From NCBI GenBank assembly GCA_037043015.1, contig CM073325.1:12627001-12691000 (forward strand): a stretch of 64,000 bases of DNA, read 5' to 3'. Both the position numbers and the translations under genes were made by a program. The stretch is from Bryum argenteum (Eukaryota; Streptophyta; Bryopsida; Bryales; Bryaceae). Shown here piece by piece: positions 50,401 through 63,058 of this stretch. The stretch's first letter is position 1. Each line of letters starts with the position of its first letter. Below the pieces are notes generated by a model. That model was not told the DNA's origin. It saw nothing but the letters and a program-made list of their open reading frames with translations, and made no database searches.

Positions 50401-52447
50401 TCTGGAAAAATCATCTGCAGGAAGAATATCAACAAGAACTAAGGGAAGCTCGCAAAAAACAGGAGGAGCAGGCTGAATATGCTAAAAAGCTTAAAAAGGT
50501 TCGTACTGTGCTCATTTCTGCGCAAGTGCATTTGTTTGCGAGGCTTTATTACTACTTGTGCATCAACAATCTCCAGGGATGAAGGTTATTGACTACTTTC
50601 ATTTGACTCTTTGCAAAATGGAAGATCTATACATATTCTGAAATTATGCCAGATCCAACAGTAAGTCATTCTTGTATGTGTTGCTCGACGTTCAGCTTAA
50701 ACTATCTGTTTACAGGACTTGAGTAAAGAGAAAGCGAGGTGGGAAGAAGAAGCTAAACAACAGCTCCATGCGGCTGAGGAAAGATTACATAATGAACTGA
50801 AGCGCAAGGTAGGCTTCAACTCATTCTCAGCTTTCTGCAGCTTGTTGGAGATCTCGTGTCAAATACTATGTAGAGTGGGGAGCGTTGTGGGTAATAAAAC
50901 CGTCTGGATCCGTCTTTTTGAGGACAATTTGAAGCTGTATGTGAATATCTTGGTCAAAAGCTGTGGTTTCAACATAGCACCTGAGTCCAACATCAGGTTT
51001 GCGAGTAGACTTGTTAGATACATGCATTTTCTCAGGTATTGTCCATCAAGATTGTGGTCACTCAATAATCGAGGCTCAACATATATGTTCCTATCAGGAG
51101 TAGCTACAAACGTGAGTGGGTCATTTGTGCAGGAGGTAGATGCAAAAAGAGAGTTACAGAAGATGGAGCTCTTGACCAGGGCTACGACCAATGCTGCTGT
51201 TACAGCTGAGAAGGCCAGACAATTAGAGGACACAAAAGAACTGCAAATTCAGGTCCTTGCGCCTGACCATTTTGAACGTTTCAATTTCTATGCTGCACAA
51301 TTGTTATTCGATTTCTATCTCTCTTGCTGGTGAGGGATTTTGTTGATATTCATTGCATGATATCGCTGGCAGGTTGAGGCTCTGCATAGGGCATATAATG
51401 CACGGACAGAGGGAGCTAGAGTTAGTCACACAACACACAAGCTTGCGATGGTACTATTCTAACCTATGATCTACTATAACTTTGGAATCCTACATTGTGA
51501 ACGGACATTTTACATGTCAACATTTAATTTTTGTGCAGGGAGCGTTTGCTTTCGAAGAGGCAATGACTAGGGGAGCACCTTTGGAAGACGAAGTTGAATT
51601 GCTCAAACAAGCCGCTGGTGGGAATGATGAGCTCATAGACGTCGCCCTTCAGTCTTTGCCAGAGGATGTGCTTAGAAAAGGGACGAAGACCCAACTTCAG
51701 CTGCAGCGCGAGGCAAGTTTGCTCCAGTTGTACGGATTTACGTAGGATCTTTGCTGATTTTTTAGACAAGTCTTGAAGCAACAACAGCTGTCGTTATGAG
51801 CACCATGGTCTATGATGCCGAGCTTTCATGGGTAGTCAAGTAATGTGGTCTTGAGATTTGTATTGGATAGCGGCGGAATCTCGGCACAAGCAGTAGAAGT
51901 TTTTGATTCTGCTTTGCAACTTCCTAGATTCTTGCCACCCATCGGAATCCTCTCTTATCTCCATGGCATTGTCGTTTGGCTGATGAAGTATCATGTCCGT
52001 GACCTTGCAGTTTGAGAACTTACGAAGTCCGTTGAGGCAACTGGCACTGATTCCTGCTGGTCAGGGTGGACTTCTGACACATGCGATGGCAACTGCAGTC
52101 GCAGCTATAAAGGTGAGCAATTTAGAGTTTCCTTACATGATTTCATTTCTGTCCCGGTTCCTGGTAGTGCCAATGCAAGAGATGAGGTAAATTGATGCGT
52201 GGGCTTGCAGGTACGAGAAGGTACTGGACGTGAAGGAGTGGAATCTGTTATTGCCACCGTGGAAGAGTGTCTTGCTAATGGTGACCTTTCACGAGCTGCC
52301 TACATTCTGGAGCAGGGAGTAAAAGGGTCAAGAGCCGAGCCTTTTGTTTCAGATTGGACGAGGCATGTTCGTGCCCGTGTTATTGCAGAACAAGCATTGG
52401 CACTTATTCAGGCTCATGCTATTGCCACAGCTGCAGGTCTTGCATAA
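47426..52447 (+). CDS. MIC60: MICOS complex subunit MIC60 (mitofilin), about 812 aa
   Basis: Thirteen coding exons: 47426-47608, 48128-48218, 48400-48689, 48819-49577, 49809-49913, 50116-50244, 50421-50498, 50716-50808, 51133-51252, 51373-51450, 51539-51712, 52011-52112 and 52211-52447. MIC60 anchors crista junctions in the inner mitochondrial membrane. The N-terminus is an Arg/Ser-rich transit peptide. One membrane segment lies at about 98-120 (AVAVAVTAAALGMAVAYLAF). A long acidic region follows, with degenerate EVK(D/E)E repeats in the 253-residue fourth exon, then a coiled coil (about 480-640) and the mitofilin C-terminal signature (LRQLALIPAGQGGLLTHAMA to SDWTRHVRARVIAEQAL). It is longer than typical plant MIC60 because of the acidic region. 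The intron at 51713-52010 uses a GC donor (GAG followed by GCAAGT). A 55-bp exon candidate at 47993-48047 breaks the frame and was left out. Convergent with the kinase gene. Confidence 0.93.
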
Positions 52448-53765
52448 TTTAACCACAGTTGTAGACGAACAAGCTAATTCCCAATTGAGGTACAGCGTTT
52501 CTGCCTACAGTCTGGCGTTGGTACGTTTTGCATGACACGGTCTTAGAGTTGATTCAAGGTAATGCGAGAAGCTCAGCAATATTTTAGCTTGGCCAACACA
52601 TTCCTTTCAATTGGACGTTGAGTCCCACGGCTTTGCTGCATGTGTGGGCTCTTGTTTGAAAGCCCTCTTACGTGGCTATAAATTTTTCAGTGTAGTGTAT
52701 AAGGCAACACGCACCAACTGTATTCCTTGATTCTGCTACTGATGGAATCGAATAGGAAACAGTACGCTTTTCTTCGCTGCTGCAGGAATTTTTCCAACCG
52801 ATATCATTGTGGTCAGGCTACAGTCCTCGAACATTGTATGTACATCAGATGATACCTACAAAATTGAATTCTACAGTGCTATAAACTTTGATGGATCCTC
52901 CTACGCGCTACGTTAACAACGGTTCTTTGTGCCCAGGTGCACGGTTGTCTTTGTTGTGGGTGATGTGCTGACATCGAATTGAAAGTTCTTATCATAAGAA
53001 GTTAGCAGCAGTATGTAGTGGACCATTTGTAACTGACCTGCACCCTCGTCAACGTGCACACAACACCTAAATGCTGATCCAAATCGATCATCATATTCTG
53101 GCTGTCATACGGTTTTCGTTGTTGTGACGAGAGAATATCCTAGTTCCTCTGCAGATAAGTGGGTTTTGAGCATGGAGAGTGGAAAATATGGAAACAGTAG
53201 TGAAATCTTGGCAGTGTTAAGACTTTTTTGACTGGCTGAGCTTGCAAATTTGATTGAGAGGAACTAGATACTCTTAGGGACTTGTGAGGTTTGTGAGCTT
53301 TATATGTCAAATCATGAGTCATTTATATTCGCGAGGATCTTGCGACTGCTTGGTATGCTGGTCCTTCTTATTAAGGTAAGATCGATACAACCATCATCAC
53401 TTTAGTTGTGTGCATTTTGAACGAAAGATTGAAATTGTCGGCAATAGATGGACATAGAAGAACGCCACACTCTCTAACACAATTGTCTATCATGCAGAAT
53501 ACATAATTGTTCATCATGCATAATAGTGGAACAAACCAAGAAAGATCTGATTCTCTATCGTATCAGATATGTGACAAAAAGTCTCAGTTTGATTCCTGCA
53601 TATGCCTGATGGCCACAGTGGGAGCCTTGTCCTCTTATTATGTTGTTTTCAGGCCTCTTATTCTTATTCACAAGGGGAATGAGCTGAATTCCAATTCTCG
53701 TGGGTCTTCCTCAAGTATTTGAAATGATTACCGTTACTGCGGGGACCTATTCAAGAGCAAGTAAG
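52448..53765. other. Convergent intergenic region between MIC60 and the kinase
   Basis: It holds the two 3' untranslated regions and no recognisable coding exon or repeat with clear ends. Confidence 0.5.
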
Positions 53766-56700
53766 TCAGCTGTCGTCGTTGGCAGCTTCTTCTTGCCTTA
53801 TCCGCTCTTCTTCCTCTCTGTTGTGGTGCGCATTCAGCTGCCGCTCCAGCTGCAACAACAAAATTTACATCAATTTCCATACTATCGTTTAAAGCCACAG
53901 ACTGAAATGGAACGGGGATGAGCAAGAAAGAGACATTAGTTTGAAACCAACCAAGCCGTTTTTGTGTTTCAAAGCCTGCAATTCATCCGCAAGCACAGCA
54001 GTCTTGCTCTGCAAATCAGCGATCTGTTGAATGAGATCCCTCTCCCGGTCGCTCGCAATCTCCCCCATCTGAATCATCAATCACATATGAATCAATGCAC
54101 ACTCCACTTTCTCTGGAGAAGAATCCTTTATCACGGAGCAATTGCTTGAAACTGAGGAGATGAGAGTATGTTAGTACCGAGCTGTGGTGAGAGCCCATGT
54201 AAGAGTTCGAGCTCCGTGAATGCTTCAACATTCGCGACTCTGTCAAGTCCAATCTTCATGTCAGAAGTCTTCCATTTAATAAACACCCTATTTCAAGTAT
54301 CAATCTGCTACACCAAAAGTGTCTTTTTGTTCCGAAGCGTCATTGATAGGTTATATGGCACCTCCCATGCCATTACAAGGCACCCATTGCTTTTTATGTA
54401 GTATCATCTTCTCTATATCACCAAATTCTAACTTCCTTAAAAGCGCCATTTTTTTCAATTTATAGTCATTCTGATGATATTGACGTCCTATGGCGTGGAT
54501 GAAACCTCATTATACATTATTAAACACAATCAGAACACCATTCGCACAAATTGTCTGAAACTGGTCATTCTGGAGAGCTTGAAGGTAAGTAGACTTACGC
54601 GTTGAAGCCTCACTGGGATTTATGCTATTCAGCACATGAAGGAGAGCTTCCTGCAACCTCAATTAAATAATGTAAAAGGCCAGTTTGACTGAAATCAAAT
54701 CGAAATCGTCAGAAATACATATTTGTATAAAAAAGTGGTATTGGCACTCAGAAGAACACCAATTGACACGGAAATTGAACTGTCGAATCTCAGAAGAGTT
54801 TTAATTACTTGATAGGAGGGTGTCAAACCACCGTTGTCTTATCAGACAAAAATCTTATGCATTTGTCAAACACAATTTAGATGAGATGTACATCTCATGA
54901 CAGTCTTACATGTACATCTCATCTCAAAAAATGAATAGGATTTTTGTCTGATAAGACAACCATGTGTCGAATTGGCCTATGACATACGGTACTATCAAAT
55001 GGCATAGAAGAGAAACTCTAAGTGAGAGTGGGAGAATGAGTGACCTGTTGCATGAGTGCATGATTGAGAGCATTTTGCAAGTGAGGAACCACAGCTACCA
55101 CCGGCACTGTCACCGCATTTGCTGCATTATTTACCCCTCCTCCTCCTCCTCCTCCTGCTTGCTGCTGCTGTTGCAGTCCCTGTCACCCAATTCATTTCAT
55201 CAATTCTACTGTCAGTGAAACACTCTCATTCCATCTTGACAAGAGAAACTTCATGTTCTTGGGCTCTGTTTTATGATGTTTATTCATGCAAACATACTAA
55301 CCTCTGAACTTGGAGTTCGCCGTCTCCCATGAGGAGCATCCTTCACAAAGTGAAACAGAGTCAGATAGTTCATTTACTCATCAACAAGAGTCATTTGTTG
55401 AAGGGCTTTAAAGAAGTGACTTGGAGCCAAGTTTAAAAAGAAATATTTAGGTTGTTCAATTTAGATGAGTACATAGTTTATATTGTACATAGTTTATATT
55501 AGACATAGTTTATATTAGGAAAACTCATTTATGGTTTGAATTGAACCCCATGAATAGTTTTATGGATGATAATATTGGTAGAGGAAACCACAACAATAGG
55601 AGTAATAAGGAGAAGAACAAGGTATGTAAGAAGGCGAGGTAGAAAAGTACCGTATTAGGGTTTAGGGTTTAAATGGACACTTATTACTTGGTGCTTACGA
55701 GTAGTCTAGAATTGGACCTTACATTTGCTTGTTAAAAATGAGGAAAAGAAATCACTTTGTGGAAAGGGAGAGTACCTCTACACTCATATCGTCGGAGGTG
55801 ACTGAGAAGCGACCTCTTTGAACAACTGGAGCCTTTTGAGCACTCTTCGACTTCTCCTCTGCTCCTCCTTCCTTATTTACTGTACTAGGCCAATGAAATG
55901 ATAAATGTTATAAGAAGTGAATTGCACAAATTGAAAAAGTACCTACATCTTTGGCTGATCAAGAAGGAAATGCGTAAATCAACAGATTTTAAGTAGAAAG
56001 ATTGATGATCGGTTTGTTCAAGGACGTTCAAGAACATACCTGAAGAAGCCCTCATAGATGCTTGCAACCCGTTTGTTGGGCGTTGATCCAACACCAGATT
56101 CCCACTACTTGCTACTCTACCACCTTGTCGATGCTCCTTGTCTCTACAAAGCCACCCCATTTCTATTACATGTACATCTAACAGAGGTCGTTTGAAAAAA
56201 GAATCAAGAGACGTTTAAGAGATCGAGAATAGGAGTACAAATAGGATGCCCCTTCTTAGGAGTGGCCTTTCAAACTTTTCATGTGCGGCCCTTGGCCCTT
56301 AGGAGGCTGAAAGGTTGAACATTTTAAGAGATGGAATGTTCTCGTTGTGCGACCTCTCAAAAGAAAAATATATCAATCATCTATCCATCTATCCACTTCT
56401 ATTTAGCTATTTATTATGTTTGTGAAAAGTAAGTTTTGAAAGAGTCTTTTTATAATTACCAAGCATTATCATAAATTCATTATTGTATACTTTTGAGAAA
56501 GTACAATGAATATTTCTTCATACAAATGTGGATGGATTTGAAAACTTTCTAAAGGTGAGCAAAGGGACGCTTTACATGAAGAGTCAAACCGATCATAGGC
56601 TTGATGGAGGGCCAAAGTCCCTAAACACGTAATTCATTATAATGGGAATATTCAGATTATCAAATTGAGCTTGAGTTGAGCCAAATGTACTGTGTGGGTA

Positions 56701-59700
56701 CATTTAGCTCGACTCCACCTAAACCCACATTTCTCAAAATCATAATACCATTATAACAAAATACGTGTTCCTAGGCTTGATGGAGGGCCAAAGTCCCTCT
56801 CATCCAATGATATGTTCAATTCCTGAAGTCCATAAAATGAATAAATGACATGAAAGGGTTTTTTTTGCCTTTCATTGGTCCAATAGGTTGACTCCTCATG
56901 TAAAGTATCCCTTAGATGTAAGAGCCTAATTGATTCCAATTAGAGAGGCTAAACTCAAGTCCTGAACCTTGTAGTACTCTAAAATTTGGCCAACAAGAGT
57001 ATTTTTTGCACAACAAAACTTGACAAAGTCGGTTATATGTAGGAGTTTGAATATTTTAAAAAAACAAGACTGACCTTTCCCGTTCTAAGTCGTGACGTCT
57101 ATGGTCTCGATGGTGAGAATCTTCTCTAAAACGGTCATTGGGTCTCCGAGAACCTTCCTCCTCCACATCAGTGTCATCTTCAAAGACATCAAAACGGCCT
57201 CTGCACACCACCAATGATACTTTGCACTTCCACCTCAAAAGTACTACAACATCCATATCTGAAATCTACATAACCAGAACTAATTATTCATTCTCATATA
57301 AATAAGAGTGTAAATCTTCTATTAAAGCTTCAAGTTTTATCAGTAATCGGGAAGTTGATTCACTTACATGTGCTTCGGTTCCTTCTTTGAAACCAAAGGT
57401 CTGCACACTCAGCCATACATACACGCTATGAGTCTCGATCGTCTTCCTATTACCAATAGGAGATTTGGTCAAATGAATGTAAAACGCCATTCTAAGAATG
57501 AAACATTTGTAACCAATTTAACCAAAGAAAGAGCAATCTTACTATCGAAAGCACTCACCTTTGACCATTAGTTGGCTTGGAGTGTGATCCCGGAGCAGGC
57601 AGAGCCCCAGATCGAACTCTTGTGATACGTTCTCCGCCCTGATTCATAGACAAAATTTAATCAACAATGTTCAAGAAAGAGACAAAAACAATGCTTACTG
57701 AATCTCTCCCTCCACGCAAAAGGTCATGTAAGATTAGGATTATGACACATCTAACTACTTTTGGACATATGAGGAGCAACATATGAGGAGCTTCCCGTGG
57801 TCATGTGAAGAAGATACAATGAAAATTCAAATCAGGGATGTGCCGAGAATGTAAAGATATTCACTGATGAAATTTACAGTTAGCATAGTTGCTGTGTCAT
57901 TTCACAACAAGATTGAAGATTCCGAAATCTGCTTTTGGTTGAGAATTTGTGAATGAGTCCGGATTTTAGTTAGATATGGCAATCACTGTTTTGAAGAAGC
58001 TTAGTTTACCTCATTTGCAGTGGATTCTACTTTGACGATGTGTAAGGTGACAGGCGGCTGTTGTTGTTGTTGTTGGCCTGTGTCATGAGACAAATCATGA
58101 TGAATTTGCTCGGGAGAGCCTTTGAATAATCCGTGCTGATGTTGATCATCGTCTCCGCCGTGATCATCCTTGTCTGCAATCTGCCGCCACACATTCCAAC
58201 TCCCGCATTTCATTTCATCATGGAGTTCCAAATCCATGATCGATTAAGCTTTGTGGAAAGTGTCCATGGAGATCTAGTGTGGGTTCACGAGTGTACCAGT
58301 GCAGCTTGCGCTTTCAGATCCTCGACGTTGAAATTCCAACCGCTTACACCTTTTTGATACTCGGACTGCAAACAATGCAACATCAGAGAACCAACCAACA
58401 TTAAGGAAAGTTATGCACAAATTCGAAAGCTGGAAGTATGAAATGATAGTAAAGTACCTGTGATTTCTGCTCTTGTTCGCTTAATGGCATCTTCTTTTGT
58501 GCAAGCCGAGCATTGTCTATTAACTGGCAAACAGAAATCCAATGTCAGTAAACGAAAGATTGAAGGACTGACACCATTCTTGACTGTACATCTCGGACTT
58601 CAACTCAGAGGACGCGTAACAAAACGTCGAGTTCGAACTTGAATGATGTCTCCAATTCAAGTAGGAAAACAATAGGAAGCCTAAGTTTGGAATTATGAGG
58701 ATTGATTGTTGCAGTGGTACCCTGAGTTGTTTGACTCGTTCACCTAAAGGCGGCAAGCCCTCCAAGACATGGCGATAGATGTAATCAGGCGAGCGAGCTC
58801 CCTTGAAGAACGAGTGCCGCAGAAGTCGCTCTGCCGATGGCCGTTTCGTTGGCTCCTTCACTAAACACATGGCTATCATCTCCTTGAATGACTGCACATC
58901 ATTCTCATCAACAAACATCCCCATGAGCTTGAGATCGCACAACATTCCGAGTTCTGTGTGTCTGAGAAATCTTAGCATGGCGAAGAACATGCCATATTCA
59001 ACTGAATCTCCACTCGTTTAAGAAAATCTAGGCCACTACAGTACACTACAGTACAGATTTTGGATTGTTCAGTTTCATGCTATATTCAAATTCGGGGATT
59101 CCACAAGAGTATGAAGATACTCAAATCTCCCGAACTTAATTTCCACTTCGCATCGTTAGAGTTTCACAAGAATTTTTATTATATGTTTTTCAATCTGGGT
59201 TTCTTGAATGAGTCTAGAGTCTGGATTTAGTTAAATGTGGCATTTTTGTACCCGATGGTTACTATGCTCATGGAAGTTTAAAATTATTTAGGAAAGTTGA
59301 GGTTCTGTACAATCTCACGGAATTTCCAATCAATTTTCATATTTGGTTCACATCTTGTTCACACAGTCCAAGGGAAATCTCCAATGTTGGTACTTTCGGA
59401 ATGCTTGAAGTTGAATTTAGCGTCAATAAGGAAACTGAAACCAAATAAAAAAAGTTAACATGGATTGAGAATTTAAATGACCAAGTTTAGACCTTTCAAA
59501 GCATCTTTGCTTATGTGATCGTAAGATTGACCTAAGCCCCGATGACCATTGAACCACTTAGATTGGCTAGCAATTAGAGTGGCTAGAAATTAGAGTGGAC
59601 TTACTTTGGAGAATCTTTTGTCACGTTCATAATCCAGTCCCGGGGGATTATTCTGGAGAGTCATCAGCAAAACCTGCGAAAGACAAGACCCCACAAAATA

Positions 59701-62700
59701 AGTTACAACATTAACCCTTGAACACCCATGGGGTCGTCCAAAATTGGATCATAGCATCTCTTGGACTTGGGCATCATGAATAGTGCTCTTTCTGAACTTG
59801 GGCATCATGAATGAACCGATCGATAATGAGCTTGCAACCTCCTACTAGGTTATGTACAATCCTAACCTACCCTACCACAATCCTCTCACAACACAAAATC
59901 ACTCGTACAAATTGCGATTTGAATCTTAAACTTTCACTTTATTAAATGCATCATAAGAAGGTGATCAGTTTGACATCAGAATAGAAGTGGGAAGTTAAGT
60001 ACAGTGAATCGAAAAAAAAAGCCCCTTAGGCCTGCTTGGACGTTTAAGGGTTAAATGATTAAAGGAGGGTCTTGTAGGATGGAAAATAGTGTACCTTCAT
60101 GGGTGGGTACTTGGAGAATGGTGCATGGCCATGAGCAAGCTCCAAAGCAGTGATTCCAAAGGACCAAATATCTGCTCTGCACACAACTATTCACCCTTAA
60201 TCTCCGCTTACTCAACTAATATATGAACCACACTATTTAAGATTTGATTCGGTTTTGAGAGTAATAGAATGCTTTTTCTTATGACAAGTGCATTATGAAA
60301 TACATGTGCTTACTTGAAGTCGTAGCCATGAAGCTTTTCAATTACTTCAGGAGCCATCCTACAAGTACATAAAAACAAGTATCAATCATTGAAAAGGTGC
60401 AACCTTAAGTGAGAGTATTTAATTCAATTTGGTAGTATCACATGTGCCAATCCCAAATGGATGAGCTTGTTTTCTATGTCACATCTTCATAGGCTACTCA
60501 CTCATGCCATAAGTTGCAAATTCTCCCACTTTTTACTCTAAAATCTACCATCCCTCTTAAGTCATTTTAGTTGATATTCACTTGGTTTAACAAATTTGAG
60601 ACTAATCTCATTCAGTGTGACATGGCAAGCATCATAAACACATGGGTGCTCCATGGATTTACTCTTACCTTACAATTGATTATTTAGGAGCTCATCACTC
60701 AATAAGACCTCAGGTTATTGGTATGAAACAAAAGTTGGCTCCAACTTACAACACACTTGGAGTAAAGACATTAATAAGACATTAATTTACACAACATAGA
60801 AATAAGAAAACACTTGACTTTGACATGAATACTTATTCATCACCTTTAGTATCCACACTAATTTTCCATAAGGTAAAGGCACCTAAAATGGTGATAATTT
60901 GGAGATATGCTCATTTATTACAATCAATAAGGGAGTGTAAGGGGACTTCTATGCACCAATGGAAAAATGATTTGGATACTATATACAAAAGTTATCAAGA
61001 GTCAAAGTCTTCTTTGTGTACTGTACATTCTCAAACTCTCACCTATGACACCCAGTTAATAACTCTCATCAACAATTGTGTTCGTTGATTGTGTTAGAAC
61101 GTGAAGTAGGTATGCCACAAAGGTAGGTATATCAATATTGATGGTAACCTCAACTTTACTCACATTGTTGGTCTATGATGTTTTTACGATAATTGAGCCT
61201 TGGGGTCCCAAAGATTCCCAAGAGCAACTTCAAAAGTTTGTTGCTAACACTTCATGAACTCTCACAGAAAGAATAATTATATTTTTTGAATGCATCTCTT
61301 GAACGCAGAGAGATTTTGAAAACCTTTCTGTTTTCTTTTCTCTAAACCCTTCAAACAATGATGAAGAGAAGAGATGACATTTTACCAAAATCAGAATACC
61401 CGGGGTCCCGCTAAGCAAGAAGCTCACCAGCAAGGAGTACCGACGAAAGTAGTTCTGGATCGCTGCCGATCACCACTCTCAAACATACTCGCGGAAATAC
61501 CAAAATCACCGAGCTTCACAGACCCATCGCCATCCAACAATATATTTCCAGCCTGCCCCACACCAAACCAAAGCAAAAAAGCAACAAACAACCCGTGATT
61601 CCGACAGCCATCACGAATTACAAGCAACAAATGTATACTCTGCTTTCTTTAACAAAAAAGAAGGTGAGTCTGTACCTTGACGTCTCGATGAATGAGACCC
61701 TGGCGGTGCAGATACTCCAGAGCCTTGAGACTCTCCTTGAGGATGGTGGCAATCACGGGCTCCTCGAACCCGTCTTGAAAAGCGGCCTTCATGATGTGGA
61801 GGCACGAGCCGCCGGACAGGTAGGGCATCACTACCCACACGCTGCGATCCACCATGAAGGAGCAGTGCGCTTTCACCAGGTTCACGTGCTTGCTTAGCCT
61901 CATCGTCTGTGCCTCCCGACGTATGTCATCCTGCTCGCAATTGATTCCACCACCCAATTCATCAATCTAAAGGTTTCTATCTTTTTGAAATCAGTATTCA
62001 ATTGCTGAAAGAGTGACTGATTTTTTCCTTGTTTCGAAGCATCTATGACTGCCAGGTTGCCGCCACCAACGTGGGTTTTCAACCAGAGTGGTCGGAGCAT
62101 CAAGATTGTGCCGTAATCTACGTAAACAAAGAGCCTCTTTTAAAACCCTTTCGGGTAACAACGGGATTTCTATGACTTCGCTCTTCATTCACGACCTGTC
62201 CTACGCTATTAGCATGAAATTTTTGCAGTTTCTGACATAACAGTTCGATTTCATCATCCTAACTCTCACGCCCACCATCATTGATTTTCATCAACTCATA
62301 AATGCATCAGGCCACAGTTGGGGTTTCTCGAACCACTAGAGACCGATCGATCTTTCTTTGCTTTAAAAGCATGGCACCATCCAAACTATCAACTTGATGA
62401 TTCATCAAGCCGAAGTTAGAGAGGTTTTGATCCGTCTTTCCTGTTTCAGAGCATCAAGATTTTGCCTCTACCGAAAGATCAGTTCACCGTGTTCCTTTCG
62501 CCATCAACATGATTCTGGGTGCTAAACAACAAATCGATTTTCAGACGGGCCGTGACATTCAAACATTTTGACGTGCAACACCCGCAACAGAGAGTACTAC
62601 CAGTATCGTAAACAACTATATAATAGAAGAAAGATGACTCTCTCTAGGAGATTGTGCCATATTCCCAATAATTCATTGAACCAAAGTGATTCTTTTGACC

Positions 62701-63058
62701 ACGATTCAATGGAGACGAGTGATCATTTCTGTTTCTCGATTCAAGAATTGTGCGTAACCAGAGATCAGTTCTGCTTAAACCCCTCTCCCATCAGCAGGAA
62801 AATCAATCCCAAGGTCGCCATAGTTTTACAACAACAACACGATATTCATATACGATCAGGAATAGGGGGAGGTGTGCTCACCAGATTGACGCTGCTGCTC
62901 TCCAAGTCGAGAGTTTTGATGGCCACCACTTCATTGAAAAGCAAGCAAAGGGCGCGGTACACAGTGGAACTCGGACTACACCCGATCTCCTCGAACAGCT
63001 TGTACTGCCCCGCACTCACAGGATACACTCGACTACTACTACTCCCCTCCATCGCCAT
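53766..63058 (-). CDS. STE20/SPAK-type Ser/Thr kinase, BLUS1-like (about 721 aa)
   Basis: About twenty exons: 63058-62882, 61930-61676, 61552-61428, 60358-60314, 60176-60095, 59673-59605, 58891-58721, 58523-58458, 58365-58297, 58180-58010, 57638-57559, 57400-57368 (33 nt, least certain), 57200-57075, 56143-56040, 55879-55776, 55340-55302, 55179-55045, 54650-54599, 54239-54178, 54068-53952 and 53849-53766. The kinase domain (about 20-290) has Lys48 (VAIK), HRDVKAGN, DFG160-162 and GTPCWMAPE. The family motif [14 protein letters not shown] comes next, then a low-complexity Gln/His/Arg-rich region, a [13 protein letters not shown] block, and a C-terminal coiled coil (about 656-721). Plant relatives include BLUS1, which acts in blue-light stomatal opening; the exact role here is unknown. 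Oddity: the glycine loop reads IGCSPSSTV, with Ser in place of the second Gly. Introns host two MITEs. Confidence 0.9.
54829..54964. mobile_element. hAT-like MITE, 136 bp, in a kinase-gene intron
   Basis: The termini are CACCGTTGTCTTATCAGAC and, from the right, CATGGTTGTCTTATCAGAC, closely related to the termini of 35830-35982. The flanks TGTCAAAC and TGTCGAAT agree at six of eight positions, as expected for an older 8-bp duplication. It lies in the intron between 55045 and 54650. Confidence 0.82.
55471..55517. repeat. Short tandem repeat in a kinase-gene intron
   Basis: Three imperfect 16-bp units of acatagtttatatt. Confidence 0.9.
59715..60050 (+). mobile_element. TTAA-flanked MITE, copy H (336 bp), in a kinase-gene intron
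   Basis: The ends CCCTTGAACACCC and CCCTTAAACGTCC are flanked by TTAA at 59711-59714 and 60051-60054. The interior closely matches copy A (242-602) in the same orientation. It lies entirely within the intron between 60095 and 59673. Confidence 0.9.

Noticed and set aside
60825..61088. 87-codon plus-strand frame in a kinase intron
   Set aside because: No recognisable domain; intronic and antisense, more likely repeat-derived sequence.
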